Source of the DNA: Kribbella turkmenica
GTDB lineage: Bacteria; Actinomycetota; Actinomycetes; Propionibacteriales; Kribbellaceae
Length of the DNA stretch: 55,204 nucleotides
Direction: 5' to 3'
Assembly: GCF_004348725.1 (NCBI RefSeq)
Contig: NZ_SMKR01000024.1
Span: forward strand, 1-55,204
Within the stretch, counting starts at the first letter, position 1, and each line of letters starts with the position of its first letter. The position numbers were made by a program, and so were the translations under genes. This document shows positions 46,015 to 53,297 of the stretch, in pieces. The notes under the pieces were generated by a model, which was given only the letters and a program-made list of their open reading frames with translations, did not search any database and was not told the DNA's origin.

Positions 46015-47187
46015 ATGACTGATCTTCGGTTCGGCGTGGTGGGTCTCGGTGCCCGGAGCCGCATCGCGCAGTACGCCCACCGGCCCGGCGAGGGTTCGGA
46101 GGTCGTCGCCCTCGCCGACCCGGCCGCCGCCCAGCGGGACGCTGCGCAGGCGCAGTACCCGGACGCCACCACCCACTCCGACCACACCGAGCTGCTCGAC
46201 CAGAAGCTCGACGGGGTCTTCCTGACCACGCCGGACGACCTGCACGAGGACCCGGCGATCGACTTCCTCCGGGCCGGGGTGTCGGTCTTCGTGGAGAAGC
46301 CGCTGGCGATCACGACGTCCGGGTGCGACCGCGTGCTGCAGGCGGCGTACGAGAGCGGAGCCCGGCTGTACGTCGGCCACAACATGCGGCACATGCCTGT
46401 CGTCCTGACGATGCGGGAGCTCGTCCAGTCCGGTGCGATCGGCGAGGTGAAGGCGATCTGGTGCCGGCACTTCGTCGGCCACGGCGGCGACTACTACTTC
46501 AAGGACTGGCACGCCGACCGTCGCCGGACCACCGGGCTGCTGCTGCAGAAAGGTGCCCACGACATCGATGTGATGCACTGGCTGGCCGACGGCTACACCA
46601 CCCGTGTCAACGCGATGGGCGGACTCACCCTGTACGGCGGCATCGAGGACCGGCTCGACCGGTCGGACCAGCGCTTCGGCGACTTCGTCTCGTCGGACCA
46701 CTGGCCGCCGTTGTCGCAGAAGGGCCTGGCGCCGGTGATGGACGTCGAGGACATCTCGATGGCGAACCTCCTGCTGGACAACGGAGTTTTCCTCACCTAC
46801 CAGCAGTGCCACTACACGCCCGACTACTGGCGCAACTACACCGTGATCGGCACGGCGGGGCGGATGGAGAACTTCGGCGACAGCCCGGGCGGCGTCGTGA
46901 AGGTGTGGAACAGCAGGCGGTCCGAGTACCGCGAGGACGCCGACCTCGTGGTCGACATCCCGGACGCCGAGGGCGGTCACGCCGGCGCGGACCCCCGGCT
47001 GGTCGGCGAGTACATCCGGTTCGTCCGTGAGGGCGGCGCGACGCTCACCTCACCCGTCGCGGCCCGCGCCGCGGTCGCCGCCGGGTACGCCGCGACCACG
47101 TCCCTCCGCGACAACGGCACCCCGATCGACATCCCGCCCCTGGACCCGGCGCTGGTCACCTACTTCGACAACGGTCAGAGCCGCTAG
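46015..47187 (+). CDS. Gfo/Idh/MocA-family oxidoreductase
   Basis: A 390-residue NAD(P)-dependent sugar or cyclitol dehydrogenase-like protein. The Rossmann start FGVVGLGARSRIAQYA, ALADP, the family motif FVEKPLAITTSGCD and the catalytic-region Lys/His pattern QKGAHDIDVMHWLADG are present. The C-terminal domain (about 130-390) carries VEDISMANLLLDNG. ATG 46015 or GTG 46012 share the AGGAG site. It is monocistronic: its own promoter lies upstream and a hairpin follows four bases after the stop. Substrate unknown. Confidence 0.92.
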   Translation: MTDLRFGVVGLGARSRIAQYAHRPGEGSEVVALADPAAAQRDAAQAQYPDATTHSDHTELLDQKLDGVFLTTPDDLHEDPAIDFLRAGVSVFVEKPLAITTSGCDRVLQAAYESGARLYVGHNMRHMPVVLTMRELVQSGAIGEVKAIWCRHFVGHGGDYYFKDWHADRRRTTGLLLQKGAHDIDVMHWLADGYTTRVNAMGGLTLYGGIEDRLDRSDQRFGDFVSSDHWPPLSQKGLAPVMDVEDISMANLLLDNGVFLTYQQCHYTPDYWRNYTVIGTAGRMENFGDSPGGVVKVWNSRRSEYREDADLVVDIPDAEGGHAGADPRLVGEYIRFVREGGATLTSPVAARAAVAAGYAATTSLRDNGTPIDIPPLDPALVTYFDNGQSR

Positions 47188-47191
47188 GGGG

Positions 47192-47233
47192 ACGTCTCCC
47201 ATTCCCTGCAGCACGCAGAGAATGGTGAGACGT
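47192..47233 (+). terminator. Long hairpin directly after the Gfo/Idh gene
   Basis: Arms ACGTCTC-CCATTC-CTGC (47192-47209) and GCAG-GAATGG-GAGACGT (47215-47233) form a 17-bp stem with one mismatch and one bulge around loop AGCAC. It begins four bases after the stop, the position of a terminator; no T-tract follows. Confidence 0.5.
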
Positions 47234-47240
47234 GCGCTGG

Positions 47241-47307
47241 TACCATCCGTGTCGTGACCACGTACGCCGCCATGCGAATGCTGAGCCCTCGATGCGGAGG
47301 ACTCTAG
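47241..47307 (+). CDS. Leader-peptide ORF (17 aa, coding 47254-47307) with its -10 box
   Basis: TACCAT (47241-47246) lies seven bases before GTG 47254, which opens a 17-codon frame reading MTTYAAMRMLSPRCGGL and ending TAG (47305-47307). A strong intrinsic terminator follows 26 bases later and the DUF62-like gene 92 bases later. Promoter, short translated leader and terminator in front of a gene is the classic arrangement of ribosome-dependent attenuation; the trigger (Met, Cys, Arg or a translation inhibitor) is not evident. It is too short for homology evidence. Confidence 0.4.
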
Positions 47308-47333
47308 CGGCGCGTGCACTGACGCTTGCAGCC

Positions 47334-47367
47334 AGAGAGGTCCCCGACGTCGGGGGCCTCTCTTTTT
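47334..47367 (+). terminator. Intrinsic terminator in the leader of the DUF62-like gene
   Basis: AGAGAGGTCCCCG (47334-47346) pairs with CGGGGGCCTCTCT (47351-47363) over 13 bp with one T-G wobble, tetraloop ACGT, followed by a run of five T including the last stem base. This is an unusually canonical terminator for a GC-rich genome and lies 33 bases before ATG 47400, so the coding sequence must start after it. Confidence 0.75.
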
Positions 47368-47399
47368 CGTCCCAGCTGCGAACATCTCCAGGAGCACGC

Positions 47400-48248
47400 A
47401 TGTACCCGATCACCTACCTCACCGACTGTTCCGACGGGAACGCCCAAGCCCGGCTGAGCACCCGCGTCGGCGCGCTGTTCGGCCAGTCGCCGGCCATCGT
47501 GGCGGTCGACGGCTCCGACCCCGAGGCCTTCGCCGCCCTCACCTTGCTCGACTGTCTGAGATCCACGGAGTCCCTGGGCGAGGACGGTCATCCGACCATC
47601 ACCCTGCTGAACATCGCGCCCCGCGACGGCGTGTGGCCGAACGGCGTACCGTTCTGCTACTTCTGGTTCGGGCAGCACCTCGTCGCGAGCACTTTCAATC
47701 CGCGCGCGCTTCACCTGGTACGGCGTGAGCTCGACGTCCAGAAGGTGTTCGTCACCGACATCCGCGAGGTCCTCGCGTCGGCGTCCTGGTCGAACCTGAC
47801 GCCGGCCGAGGTGGACAGGATCGCGGACACCCAGTTCCGCAGCCTCTGGTACCTGCCGCTGCTCGCCAGGTGGATCGCCGACGACCGCCCGGTCCCGTCG
47901 ACGCCGACCGTCGTACCCCTGACTCCCGACGAGCCGCCGACCGTTAGCGTCGTCGACAACTTCGGCAACTGCAAACTCAACTGCTCCCCGGACTCAGCCG
48001 GCTTCGCCCTGGGTGCCGAACTCCCCGTCACCCACCGCACCCCGGCCGGCGAAACCGCCGTCACGAACGTCCGCTGCTACCCCCACCTGACAGCCGTCCC
48101 GCGCAACGCCCCCGGCCTGATCCCAGGCTCCTCCGGCACCAACTACCTCGAACTGGTCATCCGCGGAGGATCAGCCGCAGCCCACTTCGGCCTGCACCCG
48201 GGAGACGCGCCGCTGCCCGGCGCGAGAGGTGCCAGAGGCGGGATTTGA
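47400..48248 (+). CDS. SAM-hydroxide adenosyltransferase-like (DUF62) protein, divergent
   Basis: A 282-residue soluble protein. The start YPITYLTDCSDGNAQAR resembles the DUF62/fluorinase opening (normally TDFG...D), and TVSVVDNFGNCKLN matches its DxFGNxxxN segment; SSGTNYLELVIRGGSAAAHFGLHPGD fits the family's C-terminal NSxGYLELA...G end. DUF62 enzymes hydrolyse S-adenosylmethionine to adenosine and methionine. The N-terminal motif is changed and a FCYFWFGQHLVAST region replaces the usual middle, so activity is uncertain. ATG 47400 has AGGAG five bases upstream. The last 19 bases overlap the 3' end of tRNA-Leu on the other strand; the GARGARGG tail is therefore tRNA complement. Confidence 0.6.
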   Translation: MYPITYLTDCSDGNAQARLSTRVGALFGQSPAIVAVDGSDPEAFAALTLLDCLRSTESLGEDGHPTITLLNIAPRDGVWPNGVPFCYFWFGQHLVASTFNPRALHLVRRELDVQKVFVTDIREVLASASWSNLTPAEVDRIADTQFRSLWYLPLLARWIADDRPVPSTPTVVPLTPDEPPTVSVVDNFGNCKLNCSPDSAGFALGAELPVTHRTPAGETAVTNVRCYPHLTAVPRNAPGLIPGSSGTNYLELVIRGGSAAAHFGLHPGDAPLPGARGARGGI

Positions 48249-48310
48249 ACCCGCACGCCCGGGGGCACCGGCACCTAAAGCCGGCGTGTCTGCCGTTCCA
48301 CCACTCTGGC
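48230..48310 (-). tRNA. tRNA-Leu (anticodon UAG)
   Basis: On the minus strand the sequence folds as a class II tRNA: acceptor GCCAGAG/CTCTGGC, D-arm with GGTGGAACGGCAGAC, anticodon stem CCGGC/GCCGG with loop TTTAGGT (anticodon TAG), a long variable arm (TGCCCCCGGGCG) and T-arm GCGGG-TTCAAAT-CCCGC, discriminator A. CCA is not encoded. The long variable arm and the anticodon both indicate leucine (reads CUA/CUN). Confidence 0.95.
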
Positions 48311-48317
48311 TGGGGAA

Positions 48318-48355
48318 GTCGCCTCCCCTTGGGAGGACATCCTAGGGGAGGCGAC
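48318..48355 (-). terminator. Terminator hairpin between the VWA gene and tRNA-Leu
   Basis: A perfect 12-bp stem (48318-48329 with 48344-48355) and 14-base loop, starting six bases after the VWA stop on the minus strand and ending seven bases before the tRNA 5' end. There is no T-tract beyond TT. Confidence 0.6.
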
Positions 48356-48361
48356 CAGGGG

Positions 48362-50017
48362 TCAGCGGCTCTGCAGGGCGTCGACGAAGACCTGGCGGAG
48401 GTCGGACGGGTTGCGGGCGACGTAGCTCTGGCCGCCGGTCGCCTTGGCGAGCGCGCGGAGCTCGTCGGCGTTCGCCTCCGGGCCCATGCCGAGGGCGATG
48501 ATCCGGACCGGGCGGGCCGGGTCCTTCAGGCCCTCGAGGGTCCGGACGGTTTCCTCCAGCGTCGGGCTGCCCGGGTCGTCGTTCTTGCCGTCGGTGAACA
48601 GCAGGATCGAGTTGACCGCCTTGGAGTCGTACTGCTGCCGGACCGCGCGGACCGCGGCGATCGCGGTGTCGTACAGGCCGGTGCTGCCGTTCGGGATCGG
48701 GCGCTGGACCTTCAGGTTGTCCAGGATCTTCGTGCGCTGCCGGTCGGACAGCGGCGCGATCGGGACGAGCTCCTTGTAGTCCGCCCCGAGCTCGCCGATC
48801 TTGGTCGAGAACGTCCACAGCCCGAGCGAGGCGCTGTTCGGGAAGAGTGACAGACCGCCCGCGGCCGCCTCGATGGTCAACTGCATGCGGGTCTTCTTGC
48901 CGACCACCTCGGCCATCGAGCCGGAGATGTCGATCACTGCCAGGGAGTGCGTGGACAGCGACAGCCGGGTCCAGTTCAGCAGCGTCTTGTCGATCGTCTC
49001 GCCGTTCGGCTTGGGCAGCTGCGTCAGGTCACCGACGCCGCGGCCACCGCTGAGCGGGCTGAACAACGCGTCCCGGAAGCCGGCCTCGTCCCGTGCCTGG
49101 GCGGCGCCGTCGGTGAGCAGTTCGGCCGCGAGCGACTTGGCGGCGTCGGTGGCCTGCTCGACGTCCGACTTGGCGGTGACCACGACCGGGTAGTCCAGCG
49201 TGAGCGTGCCGGTGGCCGGCACGACCGCTTTCAGCTGGGCGTCCGGGTGGTCCTCCTGGTACTTCACGAAGCTCTGCTCCGACGCCGGTACGACGACCCG
49301 GCTGCCGTCCTGGTCTGCCCGGCCGAACAACGCTACCGGGTCGGTGTACGGCTTGGCCATCGAGCCGAGCCGCTGGGCCAGCGGCACGACCACGGTGGCG
49401 ACCTGAGTCTCGGACGCCGACGTCCGCTGCCGCTCCGACTGGACGGCGAGCAGCGCGAGCGCGCCCGGCGACGTGTTCAGCGGATCGAGCAGCGCGGGCT
49501 CGGCGGCTCCGAACGCGCGCAGCCAGGACGAGGTGTCCGCGAAGTTGGTGTTCCGCCCGACCAGCACCAGCGGCGACGAGGCGATGGACGGCACGGCGAC
49601 CGCCGGGACGCTCTCGCCGTCGTCGGCCTGGGCCACCCAGAGCGAGGAGTCCGGGATCCACAGGTCGGGACGGTTGTCGGTGCTGTTGGCGAGTTCCTGG
49701 GCGACCTTCGCCGAGGGAGCCGCGGTGATGGTGAACTGCAGACACGGAGTACCGTCGTCGCCGCCCTTGGTGGCCAGCGACTTCGCCGCCGACTCCAGCG
49801 AGGGCTGCATCTCGGGCGTGGCGCTCAACGACACCTGCGTGGGGTCGTCGCACGACTGGCCGGCTCCGCTGAGGAAGCCGTCGGCGCCCGCCTCGGACCC
49901 GAAGGACCGGACCACGAACACGGCGCCCAGCGAGATCACCAGAAGCCCGACCGCGGTGATGTACACCGAACGGCGGTTGTTGTTACTTCGCGTCACCGCA
50001 GAGGAATGTTTTCCCAT
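48362..50017 (-). CDS. Membrane-anchored solute-binding-like protein with von Willebrand A domain
   Basis: A 551-residue protein. An N-terminal membrane helix (about residues 17-37) after a basic start anchors it with the bulk outside. Residues ~55-330 read like a type II substrate-binding protein (TPEMQPSLESAAKSLA, RPDLWIPDSSLWV, ASSPLVLVGRN, YPVVVTA). A von Willebrand A domain follows (about 355-551) with an intact MIDAS start DISGSM (363-368), a conserved Thr in STGLYDTAIAAV and FTDGKND. GGGAGGGAGGGA lies upstream of ATG 50017. Such VWA/SBP fusions are found in actinobacteria without assigned function; metal-dependent binding at the cell surface is inferred. A CRP-type site lies about 210 bases upstream. 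Confidence 0.88.
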   Translation of the reverse strand: MGKHSSAVTRSNNNRRSVYITAVGLLVISLGAVFVVRSFGSEAGADGFLSGAGQSCDDPTQVSLSATPEMQPSLESAAKSLATKGGDDGTPCLQFTITAAPSAKVAQELANSTDNRPDLWIPDSSLWVAQADDGESVPAVAVPSIASSPLVLVGRNTNFADTSSWLRAFGAAEPALLDPLNTSPGALALLAVQSERQRTSASETQVATVVVPLAQRLGSMAKPYTDPVALFGRADQDGSRVVVPASEQSFVKYQEDHPDAQLKAVVPATGTLTLDYPVVVTAKSDVEQATDAAKSLAAELLTDGAAQARDEAGFRDALFSPLSGGRGVGDLTQLPKPNGETIDKTLLNWTRLSLSTHSLAVIDISGSMAEVVGKKTRMQLTIEAAAGGLSLFPNSASLGLWTFSTKIGELGADYKELVPIAPLSDRQRTKILDNLKVQRPIPNGSTGLYDTAIAAVRAVRQQYDSKAVNSILLFTDGKNDDPGSPTLEETVRTLEGLKDPARPVRIIALGMGPEANADELRALAKATGGQSYVARNPSDLRQVFVDALQSR

Positions 50018-50224
50018 CGCGGCAGGTCCCTCCCTCCCAGAGGCTGACTGCGCGCGCAGATTACCCGGTTTCGGCTGGTCAGGGCCAAGGTCACCGTGGT
50101 TCCGCACCCACCCGGTCGATGACCGCAACCGAACGCCGACCGGCCTGGGAGTACCGCTCTTTCGTAGGAACGCTCAAAAACTCACGGAGCGTAGTCCTCC
50201 GGCTGCGATGCGGTGAGATTGTCG

Positions 50225-50240
50225 TGTGATCCAAATCACA
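50225..50240. promoter_or_regulatory. CRP/GlxR-type binding site
   Basis: TGTGA-TCCAAA-TCACA: both half-sites are perfect matches to the TGTGA-N6-TCACA consensus of cAMP receptor proteins. It lies 208 bases upstream of the VWA start and 104 bases past the bcp stop, so the VWA gene is the likely target. Confidence 0.65.
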
Positions 50241-50258
50241 TTAGATCCTCCACTCAAA

Positions 50259-50293
50259 CGACCGTTCCATGGACCACCCGCGTGAAACGGTCG
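50259..50293 (-). terminator. Inverted repeat downstream of bcp
   Basis: CGACCGTT (50259-50266) and AACGGTCG (50286-50293) form an 8-bp stem with a 19-base loop, about 50 bases past the bcp stop; on the minus strand it is followed by TTT. A weak terminator or an operator. Confidence 0.35.
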
Positions 50294-50343
50294 AAGGTTT
50301 TCCTCCACCGCGGGACCCGGACCGGTAGGTCAGTCACCGTGGC

Positions 50344-50811
50344 TCAGAGGCCCAGGTCGCGCCGCAGCTTGGCCACGTGGCCGGTCGCCTTGACGTTGTA
50401 CTGCGCGACCGCGATCTTCCCGTCCGGGTCGACGACGAACGTGGACCGTATGACCCCGGCGACCTTCTTGCCGTACATCGTCTTCTCGCCGAAGGCGCCG
50501 TACGCGGTCAGCACCTGCTTGTCCGGGTCGCTGAGCAGCGGGAACGTGACCGCGTCGCGCTCGCGGAACTTGGCCAGCTTCTCCGGCCTGTCCGGGGAGA
50601 TGCCGAGAACGGTGTACCCGGCGGCCTGCAGGGAGTCGAGCGAGTCGCGGAAGTCGCAGGCCTGCTTGGTGCAGCCCGGGGTCATCGCGGCCGGGTAGAA
50701 GTAGACGATCACGTTCTTCCCGCGCAGGTCCTGCAGTGCCACCTTGTTGCCGTCGGCATCGGAAAGGGTGAAATCCGGTGCGGTGTCACCGACGGTCAGA
50801 CGTTCGCTCAT
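50344..50811 (-). CDS. bcp: Thioredoxin-dependent peroxiredoxin Bcp
   Basis: A 155-residue peroxiredoxin of the Bcp/PrxQ group that reduces hydroperoxides. The start GDTAPDFTLSDADGNKV, the peroxidatic Cys in MTPGCTKQACDF with the resolving Cys five residues later, and VLGISPDRPEKLAKF are diagnostic. The usual PKANTPGCT is PAAMTPGCT here. ATG 50811 has GGAAGGG upstream. TACCAT about 40 bases before the start on the minus strand could be its -10. Confidence 0.94.
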   Translation of the reverse strand: MSERLTVGDTAPDFTLSDADGNKVALQDLRGKNVIVYFYPAAMTPGCTKQACDFRDSLDSLQAAGYTVLGISPDRPEKLAKFRERDAVTFPLLSDPDKQVLTAYGAFGEKTMYGKKVAGVIRSTFVVDPDGKIAVAQYNVKATGHVAKLRRDLGL

Positions 50812-50916
50812 CAGGGGCCCTTCCACGATCGATCGACTGACCGCAATGGTACGGGTGGCCGCTCCGGCCGAGCGCGGCGAGTTGCGTGCGCGGGTGTCGC
50901 AGGGTGGAGTGGACTC

Positions 50917-51960
50917 ATGCGGGCGATGACGGTGACGACGGGGAAAGCTGATTCTGCCGCGGTAGGAGAGGTCGAGGAGCCGCCGCTGACCGACGGCTCG
51001 ATCCTGGTCGAGGGGCTGCTGACCGGGATCTGCGGGACCGACGTGGAGCTGGTGACCGGCGCGTTCGGCACCGGCAGACCGGGGTCCGACCACCTCGTCA
51101 TCGGCCACGAGTCGCTCGGTCGCGTCCTGGAGGCGCCGGAGGGCTCAGGCTTCACCGAGGGCGACCTGGTGGCCGGCGTGGTCCGCCGGCCCGACCCCGA
51201 GCCCTGTCCGGCGTGTGCGCGCGGCGAGTGGGACTTCTGCCGCAACGGGCGGTACACCGAGCGCGGCATCAAGGAGATGGACGGGTACGGCGCCGAGCGG
51301 TGGCGCGTGGATCCGTACTTCGCCGCGCCGGTCCCAAAGCAGCTCGGGCGCCTCGGCGTCCTCGTGGAGCCGGCCAGCATCCTGGCCAAGGCATGGGAGC
51401 AGGTCGACCGGGTCGCGTCCCGGTCGTGGTTCGGGCCGGAGCACGTGCTCGTCACCGGCGCCGGTCCGATCGGTCTGCTGGCCGCTCTGATCGCCACCCG
51501 GCGCGGGTACGCCGTACACGTCCTGGACCGGGCCGAGGACGGGCCGAAGCCCGAGCTGGTGCGTTCACTCGGCGGGAGCTATCTCACCGACCTGGCGGAC
51601 CTGACTGTCGCACCGGACGTCGTGATCGAGGCCACCGGCGCCGGTCAGGTGGTGTTCGACTGCGCCAAGCTGCTCGCGCCTGCCGGAGTCATGTGCCTGA
51701 CCGGCATCTCGCCCGGTCCGGCGACTCTCGACGTACAGCTGGACGCACTCAACCGTCAGCTGGTCGTGCGCAACGCTGCTCTGGTGGGGTCGGTGAACGC
51801 GGCCAAACGGCACTACGCGGACGCGGTCGACATCCTCACCGCGACCGACAGGGCGTGGCTGGAGCGCTTGATCACGCGGACGGTGCCACTGTCCGACTGG
51901 CCGTCCGCGGTGGTCCGGGAACCGGACGACATCAAGGTGGTCGTCGACCTGCGGGCGTGA
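50917..51960 (+). CDS. Zinc-dependent glucose-1-dehydrogenase-like oxidoreductase
   Basis: A 347-residue medium-chain dehydrogenase. The catalytic zinc ligands are in GICGTD (C39) and GHESLG; the structural-zinc loop is PEPCPACARGEWDFC. VLVTGAGPIGLLAALIATRRG is the NAD(P)-binding motif. The YTERGIKEMDGYGAERW loop and the C-terminal domain (VVFDCAKLLAPAGVMCLTGIS, LVGSVNAAKRHY) match glucose 1-dehydrogenases of the archaeal/actinobacterial type. I chose ATG 50917 with GGAG eight bases upstream. The frame is open further upstream over the bcp gene but is not coding there. The real sugar or alcohol substrate is unproven. Confidence 0.88.
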   Translation: MRAMTVTTGKADSAAVGEVEEPPLTDGSILVEGLLTGICGTDVELVTGAFGTGRPGSDHLVIGHESLGRVLEAPEGSGFTEGDLVAGVVRRPDPEPCPACARGEWDFCRNGRYTERGIKEMDGYGAERWRVDPYFAAPVPKQLGRLGVLVEPASILAKAWEQVDRVASRSWFGPEHVLVTGAGPIGLLAALIATRRGYAVHVLDRAEDGPKPELVRSLGGSYLTDLADLTVAPDVVIEATGAGQVVFDCAKLLAPAGVMCLTGISPGPATLDVQLDALNRQLVVRNAALVGSVNAAKRHYADAVDILTATDRAWLERLITRTVPLSDWPSAVVREPDDIKVVVDLRA

Positions 51961-52035
51961 CCTGCAAGGATGGAGCCAGCATTGCAGGCCCGGCCATCCC
52001 GGGGCAGCCCCGAGGAACGAAGGGAGTGTCGACAG

Positions 52036-52299
52036 GTGTCGGACACGAAGGCTCGGACCGCCGAGCAGATCGAGGCGGACATCGAGGCCACCCGCGTGCG
52101 ACTGGCCTCGACCGTGGACGAGCTGGTCGACCGGGCGCACCCGAAGAACGTGGCCAAGCGGCAGGTCGAGCAGGCGAAGGCGCAGGTCTTCGACGAGCGC
52201 GGCCAGTTGCGCACCCAGAAGATCGTCGCGGTCGGCGGTGCCGCGGTCGGCGTCCTCGCCGTCCTGCTGCTGATCCGCCGGCTGGTGGGTCGCCGGTGA
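52036..52299 (+). CDS. DUF3618 small membrane protein
   Basis: An 87-residue protein: the N-terminal TAEQIEADIEATRVRLASTVDELVDRAHPKNVAKR is the DUF3618 signature and predicts an amphipathic helix; one membrane helix lies at about residues 64-81. GTG 52036 with GGGAG at 52022-52026 is preferred over the longer frame from 51970. The GroES-like gene overlaps its stop (GTGA), a pairing seen in many actinobacteria whose meaning is unknown. Confidence 0.88.
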   Translation: MSDTKARTAEQIEADIEATRVRLASTVDELVDRAHPKNVAKRQVEQAKAQVFDERGQLRTQKIVAVGGAAVGVLAVLLLIRRLVGRR

Positions 52300-52634
52300 C
52301 TCCTCGCAAGCGGCTCTCCGACGACAAACTGCCGATCCGGATGCTGCACGACCGGGTCCTGGTCTCGCTCGAGCAGGAGGGCGAGCGGAAGTCCTCGGCG
52401 GGCATCCTGATCCCGGCGACCGCGCAGATGGGCCGCCGGCTCGCCTGGGCGAAGGTGGTCGCGATCGGCGCCAACGTCCGTACGGTCGAGGTGGACGACC
52501 GGGTGCTGTTCGACCCGGAGGATCGGGCCGAGGTCGAGGTCCGCGGCGACGACTACATCCTGCTCCGCGAGCGCGACCTGCACGCGGTGGCGGCCGGCCG
52601 CCTCGAGGACGGCCAGACCGGCCTCTATCTCTGA
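52296..52634 (+). CDS. GroES-like co-chaperonin
   Basis: A 112-residue protein with the Cpn10 core: IRMLHDRVLVSLEQEGERKSSAGILIPATAQ at the start (mobile-loop region after Leu-His-Asp-Arg), AKVVAIGANVRTVEVDDRVLF and DDYILLRERDLHAV. The mobile loop KSSAGILIP keeps the hydrophobic IL pair that binds GroEL. No groEL is nearby, so this is a second, orphan Cpn10 rather than the main groES (inference). The end overlaps the convergent gene by 10 bases. Confidence 0.88.
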   Translation: MTPRKRLSDDKLPIRMLHDRVLVSLEQEGERKSSAGILIPATAQMGRRLAWAKVVAIGANVRTVEVDDRVLFDPEDRAEVEVRGDDYILLRERDLHAVAAGRLEDGQTGLYL

Positions 52635-53224
52635 CGGGCGCGGCTAGGGGGCCTGAGCTGGAACGGGACCTCGCGATCGCCCTCGTTGAACTTGATTCTC
52701 AGCACCGCCGTCCGGGTGGTGTCGGGGATGACGAACAGGACCTCGCCGACCTTCGTGGAGTCGCCGCTGACGAGTTCGTTGAGCCCGCCGGAGGCTGGAT
52801 AGGTGTCCCGCCCGACGATCACGCGGAAGTTGGCGTCCCAGAAGTTGGCGTCGTACCGGCTGTAGCTGATCATGCGGACGGACAGGCTGAGCGCCAGCTT
52901 GCCGTCCGCGTCCGGCCTGGTCGTGGCGCTCACCAGTTCGTAGGCGACCTCGCCGACGCGGATCGGCTGCCCGTACGGAAGTGCCACCTTCAACTGGCCG
53001 CCGGGTGCGATGGACGACCCAGGCCCGGAACTCGGCCCAGGCGGCACCGGGGACGAAGACTGTTGCGGGGTTGTTGTCGCAGGCAAGTCTGTCGCCGACT
53101 CACCCAGCACGCCGACCTGGTTCAGGCCCAGCAAGAGGCCCGTGCCCGCGGTGATCAGGGCGGCCAGCGCAGTCAGCATCCCTGGCATGGTCGTCCACCA
53201 ACTCGCCGGCTTGTCATCGGCCAT
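52625..53224 (-). CDS. Single-pass membrane protein with extracytoplasmic beta domain
   Basis: A 199-residue protein. One membrane helix (about residues 13-34), a Ser/Pro/Gly-rich linker (46-75) and an extracytoplasmic domain of about 125 residues (VGEVAYELVSATTRPDADGKLALSLSVRMI, FRVIVGRDTYPASGG, EVLFVIPDTTRTAVLRI) that resembles the immunoglobulin-like DUF4352 domain. No catalytic motif. The gene overlaps the GroES-like gene tail to tail. Confidence 0.75.
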   Translation of the reverse strand: MADDKPASWWTTMPGMLTALAALITAGTGLLLGLNQVGVLGESATDLPATTTPQQSSSPVPPGPSSGPGSSIAPGGQLKVALPYGQPIRVGEVAYELVSATTRPDADGKLALSLSVRMISYSRYDANFWDANFRVIVGRDTYPASGGLNELVSGDSTKVGEVLFVIPDTTRTAVLRIKFNEGDREVPFQLRPPSRARQR

Positions 53225-53297
53225 GAGCGCCCCCTACCAGAACTGTTGTTCTCCGGAGCGCGGTAGTCAACGGGTGACTACCGTCCGCTCATGCGGA

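Larger units (their letters stand above)
50018..50343. other. Gene-free stretch of 326 bases upstream of the VWA gene
   Basis: This contains the VWA ribosome site, a perfect CRP-type palindrome (50225-50240) and an inverted repeat after bcp (50259-50293). No conserved open frame or RNA family is recognised. It is relatively AT-rich around 50170-50260, consistent with promoter DNA. Confidence 0.6.

Noticed and set aside
47232-47399. Upstream extension of the DUF62-like gene to GTG 47232
   Set aside because: It would run through a canonical intrinsic terminator; AGGAG before ATG 47400 gives a better start.
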